Assembly: GCA_019750095.1 (NCBI GenBank)
Contig: JAIEOW010000110.1
Location: 1-37,121 of the forward strand
Direction: 5' to 3'
Source of the DNA: Phycisphaerales bacterium
GTDB taxonomy: Bacteria > Planctomycetota > Phycisphaerae > Phycisphaerales > UBA1924
Length of the DNA stretch: 37,121 nt
Shown here: piece after piece, positions 8,787-18,731 of the stretch
How positions within the stretch are numbered: the stretch's first letter is position 1
Layout of the letters: each line of letters begins with the position of its first letter
Translations under genes and position numbers: made by a program
Notes under the pieces: generated by a model
What the model saw: the letters and a program-made list of their open reading frames with translations, nothing else
Database searches by the model: none
What the model was told of the DNA's origin: nothing

Positions 8787-8797
8787 TCGTTGTCTTG

Positions 8798-8813
8798 CAG
8801 CCCGCGAGGGCTG
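8798..8813. terminator. Intergenic hairpin between convergent lgt and DUF368 genes
   Basis: CAGCCC-GCGA-GGGCTG forms a perfect 6-bp stem with a GNRA-type loop. Flanking GTCTT and AAGAC extend it by five more pairs past one bulged base. It sits 11 bases after the lgt stop and about 65 bases from the end of the convergent DUF368 gene. No run of T follows on either strand, so a bidirectional terminator is plausible but not certain. Confidence 0.4.
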
Positions 8814-8877
8814 AAGACCCTATTGGCGACGGAAATCCATCGTCCATGGACAACGGAGAAGTCAATCAAAGCGCATA

Positions 8878-9897
8878 TCAGACCCCGCCGCCGCCCAGTT
8901 TCTCCTCGGCCCGTGCGAGCAGGACCGTCAGCACCAGTGCGACGACGATCAACGCCAAGGCGATCAGCACCTGCACTACTGACGGACCGAAGAACGCGAC
9001 GGGCCAATCGTCGGGCTTCAGCGCGGCCAGCGACTGCTCGGTGAGGATGCGGCCCTTCACCACATCACCCACCGCCGGTCGCACGCCGGTCTGAAACGGC
9101 CAGAGCGCAACGACCGATCCGATCAGCAGGCCAAGCAGCACGCCCATCGTCGCCTGCGGAAACTTCGCGAGTGTCCACTTCAGCGCGACGCTGACACTGC
9201 AGAGCCCGACGAGCATGCCGATGGCAAAGGGTGCGAGCGTGAGCGCGACGGTGAACGCAGAGCCGAGATCGCGGGCAACCAGGGCATCCTTGAAGCTCGA
9301 CACACCGGCCAGGATCGGCACATACAGCCCCATGAGCAGGAGCACGAATGTGCCGCTGCCGCCCGGCAGCACCGTCGCCCCCGCGGCGAGCACGCCGCCG
9401 ATGACCAGCAACCACCAGGTTGCCGACTGGCCAGATGCCCCGAGGCCGGCGAACATCTGGACGAGCCCGAGCGCGGCCATGATCAGGAAGCCGATTGCCG
9501 CGCCGACCCACATTGAGCGTGATTTCTTGTCCGCCGGTCCATAGACCAGCGGCACGCCGCCGAGTGTTAGGCCGATGAAGATGCTGTACATGATCCAGCG
9601 ATAGTCGACGACGAGTTGCTTGACGAAGCCCGCGCCCAGCAGCACCGCGAGCACCCAGCCCATGCCCAGAAACCCAAGCAGAATGATCGAGTTGCGGCGA
9701 AACTTGAAGGTCGTCAGCTCGGCCAGCCCGTTCAGAAATGCCTGAAAAATACCGGTCGCCAGCAGCACGGCCCCCGCACTGACGCCGGGCACGAGGTTCG
9801 CCAGGCCCATGAGTACGCCGCTGATCGAGCCTTTGATGGCGAGCGCGGAAATCGGCTGATTCGTCGGCTTTTCAGTATGGGCGGGCTTCTGGCTCAT
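8878..9897 (-). CDS. DUF368 family polytopic membrane protein
   Basis: The ATG ending at 9897 gives 339 residues. The family hallmark 'KGSISGVLMGLANLVPGVSAGAVLLATGIF' lies near the N-terminus, and a second copy-like segment 'LPGGSGTFVLLLMGLYVPIL' lies in the middle, as expected for the DUF368 family. At least eight hydrophobic helices can be seen. DUF368 proteins have been linked in recent work to undecaprenyl-phosphate flipping (PopT family), so this may recycle the lipid carrier for the cell wall; that link is family knowledge, not seen here. The gene is divergent from galE and convergent with lgt. No good ribosome binding site precedes the start. Confidence 0.85.
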   Translation of the reverse strand: MSQKPAHTEKPTNQPISALAIKGSISGVLMGLANLVPGVSAGAVLLATGIFQAFLNGLAELTTFKFRRNSIILLGFLGMGWVLAVLLGAGFVKQLVVDYRWIMYSIFIGLTLGGVPLVYGPADKKSRSMWVGAAIGFLIMAALGLVQMFAGLGASGQSATWWLLVIGGVLAAGATVLPGGSGTFVLLLMGLYVPILAGVSSFKDALVARDLGSAFTVALTLAPFAIGMLVGLCSVSVALKWTLAKFPQATMGVLLGLLIGSVVALWPFQTGVRPAVGDVVKGRILTEQSLAALKPDDWPVAFFGPSVVQVLIALALIVVALVLTVLLARAEEKLGGGGV

Positions 9898-9975
9898 GGG
9901 TGGCAAGAGTAGTGGCCAGCCGGTGCGGGCGATGTCGGGGTCGGTACCATGTGGGCTCTTCTCGGAGGTCTTCGC

Positions 9976-11049
9976 ATGACGGTTTTGGTTACGGGCGGCG
10001 CGGGGTACATCGGTTCGCATGCGGTGCAGCGTCTATTGCGTGATGGACGCAGCGTCGTCGTGATTGACAACCTCTTCCGTGGCCACCGCGGAGCCATCGA
10101 TCGTCTGCAGACCATCGCTCAGGGTCGCCTGCACTTTGTCCCGGGCGATGTCGGCGATACGGCCCTGGTTGCGCGGCTGCTGATCGAGCATCGCGTCAAG
10201 ACCGTCATGCACTTCGCCGCCATGGCCTATGTGGGCGAGAGCGTGACCCAGCCGCTGCGGTACTACCGCAACAACACCGCGGCGTCGCTGAGCTTGCTGG
10301 AAGCGATCCAGCAGAGCTGGGGCGGCTCGGGCGCGGGCAGTGGGGGCGGCGGGGGTGGTGGGGGGGTTGAGCGGATGGTGTTCAGTTCAACGTGCGCGAG
10401 CTATGGCGAGCCGAGCGCTCAGAACATCCCGATCGCGGAGACGTGCCCGCAATCGCCGGTGAATCCCTACGGCTGGTCCAAGCTCTTCTCCGAGCGCATG
10501 CTGCGGGACTTTGCGGATCAGGCCCGCCGCGATGGGCGGAACTTCGCGTGGGCCGCGCTGCGATACTTCAACGTCGCCGGCAGCGACCGCTCGGGGCTGA
10601 TCGGTGAGCACCACGAGCCCGAGACGCATCTGATTCCGGTGTGCCTGCAAGCCGCGCTGGGTCAGCGTGAGCATCTGAGCATCCACGGGACCGACTATCC
10701 CACGCCCGACGGCACGTGCATTCGCGACTATGTGCATGTCGAGGATCTGGTCGACGCCCACGTCACCGTGCTTGGCGCGCTCAAGGCGGGTGAGGAGCGG
10801 TTCTACAACCTGGGCATCGGCGAGGGCATGAGCGTTCGGCAGATCATCGACGCCGTGAAGCGGGTCACGGGGAAGCACTTCAAGGTGGTTGAAGGCCCGC
10901 GTCGCGCGGGCGACCCGCCAAAGCTGTACGCCGATCCGCGGAAGATTAAGGCCGAGCTGGGTTGGTCGGCGAAGATCACAAGCCCGGACGACATGGTGGC
11001 CCATGCGTGGAAGTGGTTCCAGGCGAATCCGCACGGGTACACAGCGTGA
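9976..11049 (+). CDS. galE: UDP-glucose 4-epimerase
   Basis: GalE interconverts UDP-glucose and UDP-galactose with bound NAD in the cytoplasm. The start at 9976 (357 residues) has GGAGG seven bases upstream. 'TGGAGYIGSH' near residue 6 is the Rossmann glycine motif. 'SSTCASYGEP' and 'YGWSK' supply the catalytic Ser and the Tyr-x3-Lys pair, and 'DGTCIRDYVHVEDLVDAH' is the usual sugar-nucleotide binding segment. A Gly/Ser-rich insert (about residues 115-131) interrupts the loop just before the catalytic Ser strand; normal GalE has a short turn there. The DNA behind it is a regular G-run tract. It leads a run of four plus-strand genes. Confidence 0.95.
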   Translation: MTVLVTGGAGYIGSHAVQRLLRDGRSVVVIDNLFRGHRGAIDRLQTIAQGRLHFVPGDVGDTALVARLLIEHRVKTVMHFAAMAYVGESVTQPLRYYRNNTAASLSLLEAIQQSWGGSGAGSGGGGGGGGVERMVFSSTCASYGEPSAQNIPIAETCPQSPVNPYGWSKLFSERMLRDFADQARRDGRNFAWAALRYFNVAGSDRSGLIGEHHEPETHLIPVCLQAALGQREHLSIHGTDYPTPDGTCIRDYVHVEDLVDAHVTVLGALKAGEERFYNLGIGEGMSVRQIIDAVKRVTGKHFKVVEGPRRAGDPPKLYADPRKIKAELGWSAKITSPDDMVAHAWKWFQANPHGYTA

Positions 11050-12011
11050 GCGGGTTGGACCTGGCCGTGAGCCCGTATCACCTTGCGACGCGCGAGGTGC
11101 CGGCGATGCTCGCGCTGATGCTGGGCACCGGCGTCATCACGCTCATGCCCCGCCCGACGCAGGGCCAGACGCGGGAAGGCGTCAAGGCGACGATCGCGAA
11201 GGCGCCACGCTACTTGCGACTCATGGAATCCTGGCGGTGGTGCGGCGAGCTCTGGAAATCCGGCGTGATCCGCTCAGAGTTCGCGGGCCAGACACCTGCG
11301 GACGAACTCCAAGGCGTGTATGAGACGATTGCCGACGATGACGCGCTTGCCCCGCTGCGCCCGCTCACGCGCGGCGCGGTGCAGCGTGCGGGCGAGAGCG
11401 CGGACAAAGCGCTGGACTTCATCGCTGGCGACATGCTTCGCGGCGGGCCGGACCCGGGGATTAACATTCCCATTTCGGCCGCACTCGATCGATTTGCGAT
11501 CCGGCACCGGTTGTGCGTGGTGCGGAGCGGAGCGGCGTCGGTCGCTCAGCGCGTCGAGAGCAAGCTGGCGCGAAAGGTGTTCAGCTTTGCGGTGCCCATC
11601 ATGCTGCGGGCCGGTGGCGGACGGATCGAGTTGATTCGGAATGATCTGGCCGTGCCGCTCGACGTGCTGCGGAGCGCGATCGGTGGGATGCTCGATCGTG
11701 TCGATGCGGAACAGGCGCCGGCGAAGGTCGATCAGGACCGTCTGACCAAGGCCGCGAGCGCGTTCGCCAAGGCCTTTGACCATTGGGCGGCGGTCAACGC
11801 CGTGGGCGACGATGAGAACGACGAGCGGATTACCACCGGTTACGTGAGCATCTCCGGGGTGGTGATGCCGGGTGACGCCGTGCTGCGATCGAGCCGAGCG
11901 GCGGTGCGAGCGATCCAGGGTGAATCGCGCGGCGACATCGATCCGCTGGAGTCCAGTCGAAACCAACTGCTGGCGATCGTTGTGCGAGAGATGAGCGTGC
12001 AGCCGGCATAG
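11046..12011 (+). CDS. Hypothetical protein, translationally coupled to galE
   Basis: I do not recognise this gene. A GTG at 11046 overlaps the galE stop (GTGA) and gives 321 residues; the open frame runs further back but only as overlap of galE. The sequence is soluble-looking, with no signal peptide. It is Ala/Arg-rich with helical stretches such as 'DRLTKAASAFAKAFDHWAAVNAV' and a central 'GGRIELIRNDLAVPLDVLRSAIGGMLDRV'. The N-terminal 120 residues are all compatible with a mixed alpha/beta fold. Its place between galE and the DUF255 protein suggests co-expression, but gives no function. Codon use matches the neighbours. Confidence 0.6.
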   Translation: MSGLDLAVSPYHLATREVPAMLALMLGTGVITLMPRPTQGQTREGVKATIAKAPRYLRLMESWRWCGELWKSGVIRSEFAGQTPADELQGVYETIADDDALAPLRPLTRGAVQRAGESADKALDFIAGDMLRGGPDPGINIPISAALDRFAIRHRLCVVRSGAASVAQRVESKLARKVFSFAVPIMLRAGGGRIELIRNDLAVPLDVLRSAIGGMLDRVDAEQAPAKVDQDRLTKAASAFAKAFDHWAAVNAVGDDENDERITTGYVSISGVVMPGDAVLRSSRAAVRAIQGESRGDIDPLESSRNQLLAIVVREMSVQPA

Positions 12012-12039
12012 GGCCCAGAGCACGTCCGTACCATTTCAC

Positions 12040-14397
12040 ATGGCCACACCCGGCGGAAGAACAGAGAATCGTCTCGCACGCGAAACCAGCCCGTATCTGC
12101 TCCAGCACCGCTTCAATCCCGTGGATTGGTGGGCATGGGGTCCGGAAGCGTTCGCCGAGGCGCGGCGGCGTGATGTGCCGATCTTTCTCTCGGTGGGCTA
12201 TTCCACGTGCTATTGGTGCCACGTGATGGAGCGCGAGAGCTTTGAGAACGAAGCGATCGGCGCGCAGATGAGTGATCAGTTTGTCTGCATCAAGGTCGAT
12301 CGCGAGGAGCGGCCGGATGTTGATGAGGTCTATATGGCCGCGGTGCAGGCCTTTACCCAGCGCGGCGGATGGCCGATGAGCGTCTTCCTGGAACCCCACG
12401 GGCTCAAACCCTTCTGGGCGGGCACGTACTTTCCGGATAAGCCCAAGTTCGCCGGTGTCCCCGCGTTTCCGCAGGTGCTGGAGTCACTCAGCCAGGCATG
12501 GAAGCGGCAAAGAGCAGAGGTGCTGGAGCAGGCCAACCAGCTCGCCGAGAGCGTCCGCGAGCGTGTCAGCGAGCGCAACCAGCCGACGCGCATCGGCGAT
12601 GAGCAGGTGGTCAAGGCCGTCTCGCATCTGCTGCGCATGCACGATCGGACCCACGGCGGGTTTGGCAACGCGCCGAAGTTCCCACAGCCGGTATTTCTCG
12701 ATCTTTTGCTGGACACTCGGCGTGCCGCGGGCGATGACCAGACGCGAGCGGCCATCGACGCGGCGCTGCGCAACACGCTCACACGCATGGCCCTTGGCGG
12801 CTTGTTCGATCAGGTCGGGGGCGGGTTCCACCGCTATAGCGTGGACGAGAAGTGGATCGTGCCGCACTTTGAGAAGATGCTGTATGACAACGGCGCGCTG
12901 CTGGCGACCTATGCACGCGCGTATGCGGAGCTGGGCGACGAGCTGTTCGCCCGCGTCGCTCGGCGGACGGCCCGGTATCTGCTCCGCGAGATGCGATCGC
13001 CCGAGGGCGGTTTCTACTCGGCCCAGGACGCCGAGGTGAATCACCGTGAGGGCCAGAACTATCTCTGGACGCGCGAACAGATGATCGAGGTGCTCGGGCC
13101 AACCGACGGCGCGTGGGCGGCGTCGCTTTATGGCCTTGACGACGGGCCGAACTTTCAGGACCCGCACCATCCGGGCGATGCACCCAGCAACGTGCTGTTC
13201 ATCGGCGAGCAAGCGCTCGCCCGCGCGTGTGCGAGCCCGAATCCCTGGACCGATGATGCGTTCGTGCGGCGCCTGGATGAGGTGAATGAACGCTTGCTAC
13301 TTGCACGGTCGAAGCGCGATCAGCCGAGCACCGATGACAAGATCCTCGCGAGCTGGAACGGGCTCGCGATCAACGGGCTCAGCATCGCGGGGCGTGTGCT
13401 GAAAAACTCGGTTTTCATAAGTGCGGCACAGGACGCAGCAAGCATGCTGCGCTCGCGACTGCGTCCCGACGACGGCATCCTTCTGCGATCGTTTGCCAAG
13501 GGACGCGCATCAATCGGGGCGTTCCTTGACGACTACGCCAACGTTGCCCAAGGCCATGTGGCGTTGCATCAGGCGCTCGGCGAGCCCGCCGACGCGAGAG
13601 GTCATCTCCACCAGGCGCTCGTGCTCGTCGCGTTCGCCGAAGTGGAGTTTGCGGATCAGGGATCGGCGGACGGCACGAAACAGTGGCACGGGTACTACGA
13701 CTCCGCCGCTGATCAGACCGAGCTGTTCGTTCGCGCACAATCGGCTCACGATGGCGCGATGGCGTGCGGACAGTCGGCGATGCTGCACGTACTGCTCGAT
13801 CTTGCTCGCGAAACTGGAGAGTCGATCTTCCGCGAACGAGCCGCCCAACTCCTCGCCAGCATGAGCGCGGCGATCGCCCGCTCACCATTGGGCACGGCCA
13901 ACTCCACCCGCGGGCTGCTCCGCATGCTCGCAGTAGATCGAGCCGCACTGGATCGCGCGCTCGCGGGCGCGCCGTCGCCCGAGCAGAGTCAAGCCGACGA
14001 TGACGAGTTCACCCCCGTTGAGATCCTCTCCGCCGTCGAGAGTGTCGAGGTGCCCGCCGACAGCCCGGTCGGAATCGTTCTGCGTGTGCGCATTCAAGAG
14101 GGGTGGCACGTGACCAGCGCCGATGATCACCCCGGGCTGGTGCCCTTCCGCGTGCACATCGTCAGCGGCTCGGGCGTCCGCGTCTTTGCAGATTATCCCG
14201 CGGGTCTTGTCCTGCCCGGGAGCGACGACCATCGCGTGTATGAGGGTGAGTTCGATCTGCCCGTTGTCCTTGAGCGTGACCCCGCGGCTGAGTGGAAGGG
14301 CACGCCGCTGCTTGCCATCACGTACCAGCCATGCACCGAACGTGCTTGCCTGCGGGCGCGCACGGTGGAGCTCGATCTTTCGATCGAGCGGGCATGA
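12040..14397 (+). CDS. DUF255/YyaL-type thioredoxin-domain protein with DsbD-like C-terminal domain
   Basis: This is a 785-residue two-part protein. The N-terminal part (about 1-160) is the DUF255 thioredoxin-like domain, with the hallmark 'ARETSPYLLQHRFNPVDWW' and a redox-type 'CYWC' (Cys57, Cys60) before 'HVMERESFENE'. It is followed by an (alpha/alpha)-barrel region with 'HGGFGNAPKFPQP', 'MALGGLFDQVGGGFHRYSVD' and 'PHFEKMLYDNG', the standard layout of the YyaL/spermatogenesis-associated protein 20 family. After about residue 670 a beta-rich domain begins that resembles the N-terminal domain of DsbD: 'GWHVTSADDHPG...YQPCTERACLRARTVEL', with two cysteines. Most family members end before that. 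Its reaction is unknown. It lies in the galE operon. Confidence 0.88.
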   Translation: MATPGGRTENRLARETSPYLLQHRFNPVDWWAWGPEAFAEARRRDVPIFLSVGYSTCYWCHVMERESFENEAIGAQMSDQFVCIKVDREERPDVDEVYMAAVQAFTQRGGWPMSVFLEPHGLKPFWAGTYFPDKPKFAGVPAFPQVLESLSQAWKRQRAEVLEQANQLAESVRERVSERNQPTRIGDEQVVKAVSHLLRMHDRTHGGFGNAPKFPQPVFLDLLLDTRRAAGDDQTRAAIDAALRNTLTRMALGGLFDQVGGGFHRYSVDEKWIVPHFEKMLYDNGALLATYARAYAELGDELFARVARRTARYLLREMRSPEGGFYSAQDAEVNHREGQNYLWTREQMIEVLGPTDGAWAASLYGLDDGPNFQDPHHPGDAPSNVLFIGEQALARACASPNPWTDDAFVRRLDEVNERLLLARSKRDQPSTDDKILASWNGLAINGLSIAGRVLKNSVFISAAQDAASMLRSRLRPDDGILLRSFAKGRASIGAFLDDYANVAQGHVALHQALGEPADARGHLHQALVLVAFAEVEFADQGSADGTKQWHGYYDSAADQTELFVRAQSAHDGAMACGQSAMLHVLLDLARETGESIFRERAAQLLASMSAAIARSPLGTANSTRGLLRMLAVDRAALDRALAGAPSPEQSQADDDEFTPVEILSAVESVEVPADSPVGIVLRVRIQEGWHVTSADDHPGLVPFRVHIVSGSGVRVFADYPAGLVLPGSDDHRVYEGEFDLPVVLERDPAAEWKGTPLLAITYQPCTERACLRARTVELDLSIERA

Positions 14398-14433
14398 GCG
14401 ACGCAGGGCCGCGGCAGATACGATCGTGTACCG

Positions 14434-15066
14434 ATGAACGCCGCTCACGCCGCATGGATCGCTCGCATGGAGCAGTTGCGTGCCCAGCGTGTGACCCAGC
14501 CGGGCACACCGAATGCCGCGGAGCGCAAGCGCCTTGCCCACGACCCGGCAGAGCTGCGCCGCAGAATCGCACTTCGTACCGATGCATCGCTCAGAACGAT
14601 CATGGAACAGAGCGTCGGCACGCTGAAGAAGCAGCGCCGTGATCTTGCCTCGGCCGCCAGCGCGTGGCGCGACACCGTGGACATCCACATGCGCGACCTG
14701 GGCTTTGCAATCACGCTCATGGGCGTCCAGCGCGGCGTGCTGCTTATCGTCGTCGCCAACCAGGCGCAGCGATTTCTCGTCGAGGGCAAGCTCCGCGGCG
14801 GGGCAAAGAAGCACTTTCAGAACTCCTGCCGGGCAAACATCAGAGACATCCGCATCGTCACGGGCAAGGTGCCGCCGCCCGTGGTGCGCCAGGATCGCCA
14901 GACGCGCACGCGCGATGAAGCCGAGCAGGAGATCCAGGATCATCTTGACGCCGGATTGATCGATGCATCGCAGGCCGCCGAGATGATCGAGGCCTGGAAG
15001 GCCGCCGAATGCACCGCGAGCGAGCGTGATGATCAGAGCCGCTTGGGCGAGGTCGCGCCGGAGTGA
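14434..15066 (+). CDS. DUF721/DciA-like protein
   Basis: The 210-residue product has a basic helical N-terminus. A central domain (about 85-145) contains 'MGVQRGVLLIVVANQAQRFLVEG' and ends in 'ANIRDIRI'. This pattern of a turn, a strand 'GVL.V.V...' and a final 'I..I.I' resembles the KH-like DUF721 domain of DciA, which helps load the replicative helicase. The rest is charged, and the C-terminal segment 'LDAGLIDASQAAEMIEAWKAAE' looks like a short helical hairpin. The family call is by pattern only and could be wrong. It is the last gene of the galE run and its stop is one base from the stop of the convergent zinc-ribbon gene. Confidence 0.5.
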   Translation: MNAAHAAWIARMEQLRAQRVTQPGTPNAAERKRLAHDPAELRRRIALRTDASLRTIMEQSVGTLKKQRRDLASAASAWRDTVDIHMRDLGFAITLMGVQRGVLLIVVANQAQRFLVEGKLRGGAKKHFQNSCRANIRDIRIVTGKVPPPVVRQDRQTRTRDEAEQEIQDHLDAGLIDASQAAEMIEAWKAAECTASERDDQSRLGEVAPE

Positions 15067-15067
15067 A

Positions 15068-16788
<1,721 letters not shown>

Positions 16789-16803
16789 CGACAAGTGTGG
16801 TAG

Positions 16804-17187
16804 ATGCTGACCACAAACCTGCTCGATCATCCTGCTCAGGCGGGTTTGCGGATAGCTTCTACTTCAAGAATAACTGCCATCAGTGGTGTCACAGCTTTGA
16901 CGAAAGACCATTCAAAAAGTGTTCGCCGTAGTGCATTTTCAATCATGCTTGCATTGAATATATCGTGTGCGATCATGTTTGTTGTTCTCGGCTTCATGGA
17001 CAATCTCGGATATGGAATGGTGTACGCGACTCAAATTTCCCAGAGCAATGACTCGGCACGAGTTCGTGAGTACATCCAGAGAGTCCATTCGGAGAGTGGA
17101 CAATTGCTACTGTGGGCTGCAGGATTGCTGGTGTTGAACTCAATAGCGCTGGTCGGGTTCGCAAGGACACGCCAGCCGCCACAGTGA
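16804..17187 (+). CDS. Hypothetical protein with two membrane helices
   Basis: This 127-residue protein is not recognised. It has two hydrophobic helices, about 'AFSIMLALNISCAIMFVVLGFM' and 'LLLWAAGLLVLNSIALVGFA'. Between them is a polar loop of about 35 residues, 'SQSNDSARVREYIQRVHSES'. Base composition is more AT-rich than the flanking purA gene, and rarer codons appear, which suggests transfer. It lies directly upstream of an orphan Rhs tip. Small two-helix membrane proteins beside Rhs tips can be immunity proteins from an earlier toxin, but this is only a guess. The first 30 residues may be non-coding; a Met at residue 48 is an alternative start. Confidence 0.5.
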   Translation: MLTTNLLDHPAQAGLRIASTSRITAISGVTALTKDHSKSVRRSAFSIMLALNISCAIMFVVLGFMDNLGYGMVYATQISQSNDSARVREYIQRVHSESGQLLLWAAGLLVLNSIALVGFARTRQPPQ

Positions 17188-17212
17188 CGGCACCAACCGA
17201 TGAGATAGACCG

Positions 17213-18154
17213 ATGTTCCCGACGTATGATGGCAACGGCAACGTGACGCGCGTGTACTCCACCAACTTCGTGCAGACGAACCAGACCGAGCAGGTCGCCG
17301 AGTATCGCTACGGCCCATTCGGCGAGCACCGCGGACAGTCCGGCCGCATGGCGAGCAAGATGCCGTTCCGGTGGAGCACGAAGTTCGCCGACAATGAGAC
17401 GGGGCTGAGCTACTACGGGTATCGGTACTACTCGGCGTCGATCGGGCGGTGGATCAGTCGCGATCCGATTGGGGAGAGAGATCACCCCAATCGATTCTGC
17501 TTCGTACGGAATCAGGCGTCAAGTCGTGTGGATCCGATCGGTCTGATGACGTACTCGTTTCGGTTTGTTAGTGAGCCAGATCCGATCATTCGTCGTCCAG
17601 TGCCGCCTTTGAATACTCGTACTCGTATTGAGGATGGGATCGAGTACATCAGAAACGGGACTTGGCACTCATCATGGAACTTCTCGGCCTATTCGTGGCC
17701 AGATATCGCTGGCGGAAACATGAAGTGTTGTCAACTGCAGATTTCTGGCAGCCTCAAAGACCGATGGTACTGGGCGATCGAGGCAGCAGTTGCAGAAGAA
17801 CTTCGAGAACTGGCGATCGAAGAACGATGGTGGCGAGACTTCGCCGTTGGTGTCAATGCTTGGAAGTGGGCGACAGCCGATGACAAGCATGTTCCTTGCG
17901 ATCTTACTGAACCTGCCGCTGAGATGCTTAATGCAGCCTCGGAGTACTCGAAAAATGCAGCTCAGGCCGAGTGGAACGAGCTCGACTTGAGGGATCACCC
18001 AAATCCGGGGTACCAACGCTCGTACGATAGTGCTATTGAGAAGCGAAACGCCGCAAAGGCAGTTTACGACAAGGCAAAGACGCAGGTTGATCGAATTATT
18101 GAAGAGTACAGGACAAAGAAGAGGACCAACCCATGCAACTGCAAAGCAGCTTGA
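17213..18154 (+). CDS. Orphan Rhs core tip with a C-terminal variable domain
   Basis: The 313-residue product starts within a YD repeat ('YDGNGNVTRVY') and then has the Rhs-associated core: 'EYRYGPFGE', 'ETGLSYYGYRYYSASIGRWISRDPIGE' and 'RVDPIGL' (ending near residue 111). Normal Rhs proteins are well over 1,000 residues, so this is a detached tip lacking the shell. After the DPIGL boundary comes a 200-residue domain that I do not recognise. It is rich in Trp and Glu, with 'KRNAAKAVYDKAKTQVDRIIEEY' as a long helix and a Cys-containing end 'NPCNCKAA'. In Rhs proteins this position holds a toxin. A small lipoprotein gene overlaps its 3' end. Expression of the tip is unproven. Confidence 0.72.
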   Translation: MFPTYDGNGNVTRVYSTNFVQTNQTEQVAEYRYGPFGEHRGQSGRMASKMPFRWSTKFADNETGLSYYGYRYYSASIGRWISRDPIGERDHPNRFCFVRNQASSRVDPIGLMTYSFRFVSEPDPIIRRPVPPLNTRTRIEDGIEYIRNGTWHSSWNFSAYSWPDIAGGNMKCCQLQISGSLKDRWYWAIEAAVAEELRELAIEERWWRDFAVGVNAWKWATADDKHVPCDLTEPAAEMLNAASEYSKNAAQAEWNELDLRDHPNPGYQRSYDSAIEKRNAAKAVYDKAKTQVDRIIEEYRTKKRTNPCNCKAA

Positions 18155-18501
18155 CGATCGTGGCCATTCTGTGTGCTCTTGCTTTCGTGATGCAGGGGTG
18201 TCGAGCGGCGTATTCCGGGTTGCCTCCTCGATACCTAAATGAAAAAATTATCAGGGAGTGCGGGCTTCCTGATGCAATCATCGAGTCCTATCAGTCCGAT
18301 GCGAGGGCGTTCTCTCCACAGAAAGCAAGTCGCGTGCCGAACTGGTCGTCACAGAGTAGCATTAGTTATGTATATATATCCACTCGTACTGTTGTGGATG
18401 TAGCGAGCGGCGTTGCATCGAAAGCATCGGACGATCAGATGCAGATCGCGAGTAGAGTGGTAAAGCGAGCTCGCTGTGAAGGCCTTGGCGAGTGCAAGTA
18501 G
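18133..18501 (+). CDS. Small putative lipoprotein overlapping the Rhs tip
   Basis: This 122-residue protein begins with a signal peptide: a short polar start, 'LTIVAILCALAFVMQ', then Gly22-Cys23 as a plausible though not canonical lipobox. The mature part is hydrophilic with 'YVYISTRTVVDVASG' as a likely strand and a Cys-rich end. Its start lies 22 bases inside the Rhs gene's end, so the two are probably coupled. That arrangement is what a toxin/immunity pair would show, but a surface-anchored helper is equally possible. I do not recognise a family. Base composition is AT-richer than the flanks, as for the Rhs tip. Confidence 0.55.
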   Translation: MQLQSSLTIVAILCALAFVMQGCRAAYSGLPPRYLNEKIIRECGLPDAIIESYQSDARAFSPQKASRVPNWSSQSSISYVYISTRTVVDVASGVASKASDDQMQIASRVVKRARCEGLGECK

Positions 18502-18506
18502 CTTGG

Positions 18507-18731
18507 ACTTGCTTGGGCCTACGTTCCACGCAGCAGGGTACCCGCGGCATCGGCGGGCTGGCCGTGATGCTGGATGACGAGACCGACCTCGGCGGCGGCT
18601 CGGGCGCGGTGGGGCCGAGGCTGCCACTATCCACTTCCCGATCAGTCGCTCGACGGTGACTTGCGATACCGATGGCCACCTGCTGTCAGACGCGATGGGC
18701 AACTCCATCTGCGACGCCAAGTTCGGAGCCA
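18507..18731 (+). pseudogene. Frameshifted Rhs repeat remnants
   Basis: No intact gene fits here, but two Rhs-like pieces can be read in different frames. Around 18507-18590 the frame gives 'LGLRSTQQGTRGIGGLAVM', close to the Rhs motif WGLDLSxxxQGAGGIGGLLA. Around 18653-18727 a second frame gives 'CDTDGHLLSDAMGN' followed by 'CDAKF', close to a YD repeat (YDxDGNLLSD...YDAE). The two frames differ by two bases, so the sequence between them has shifted. The order WGLD then YD repeat matches real Rhs proteins. This looks like the decayed remains of another Rhs copy downstream of the tip. Confidence 0.6.
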
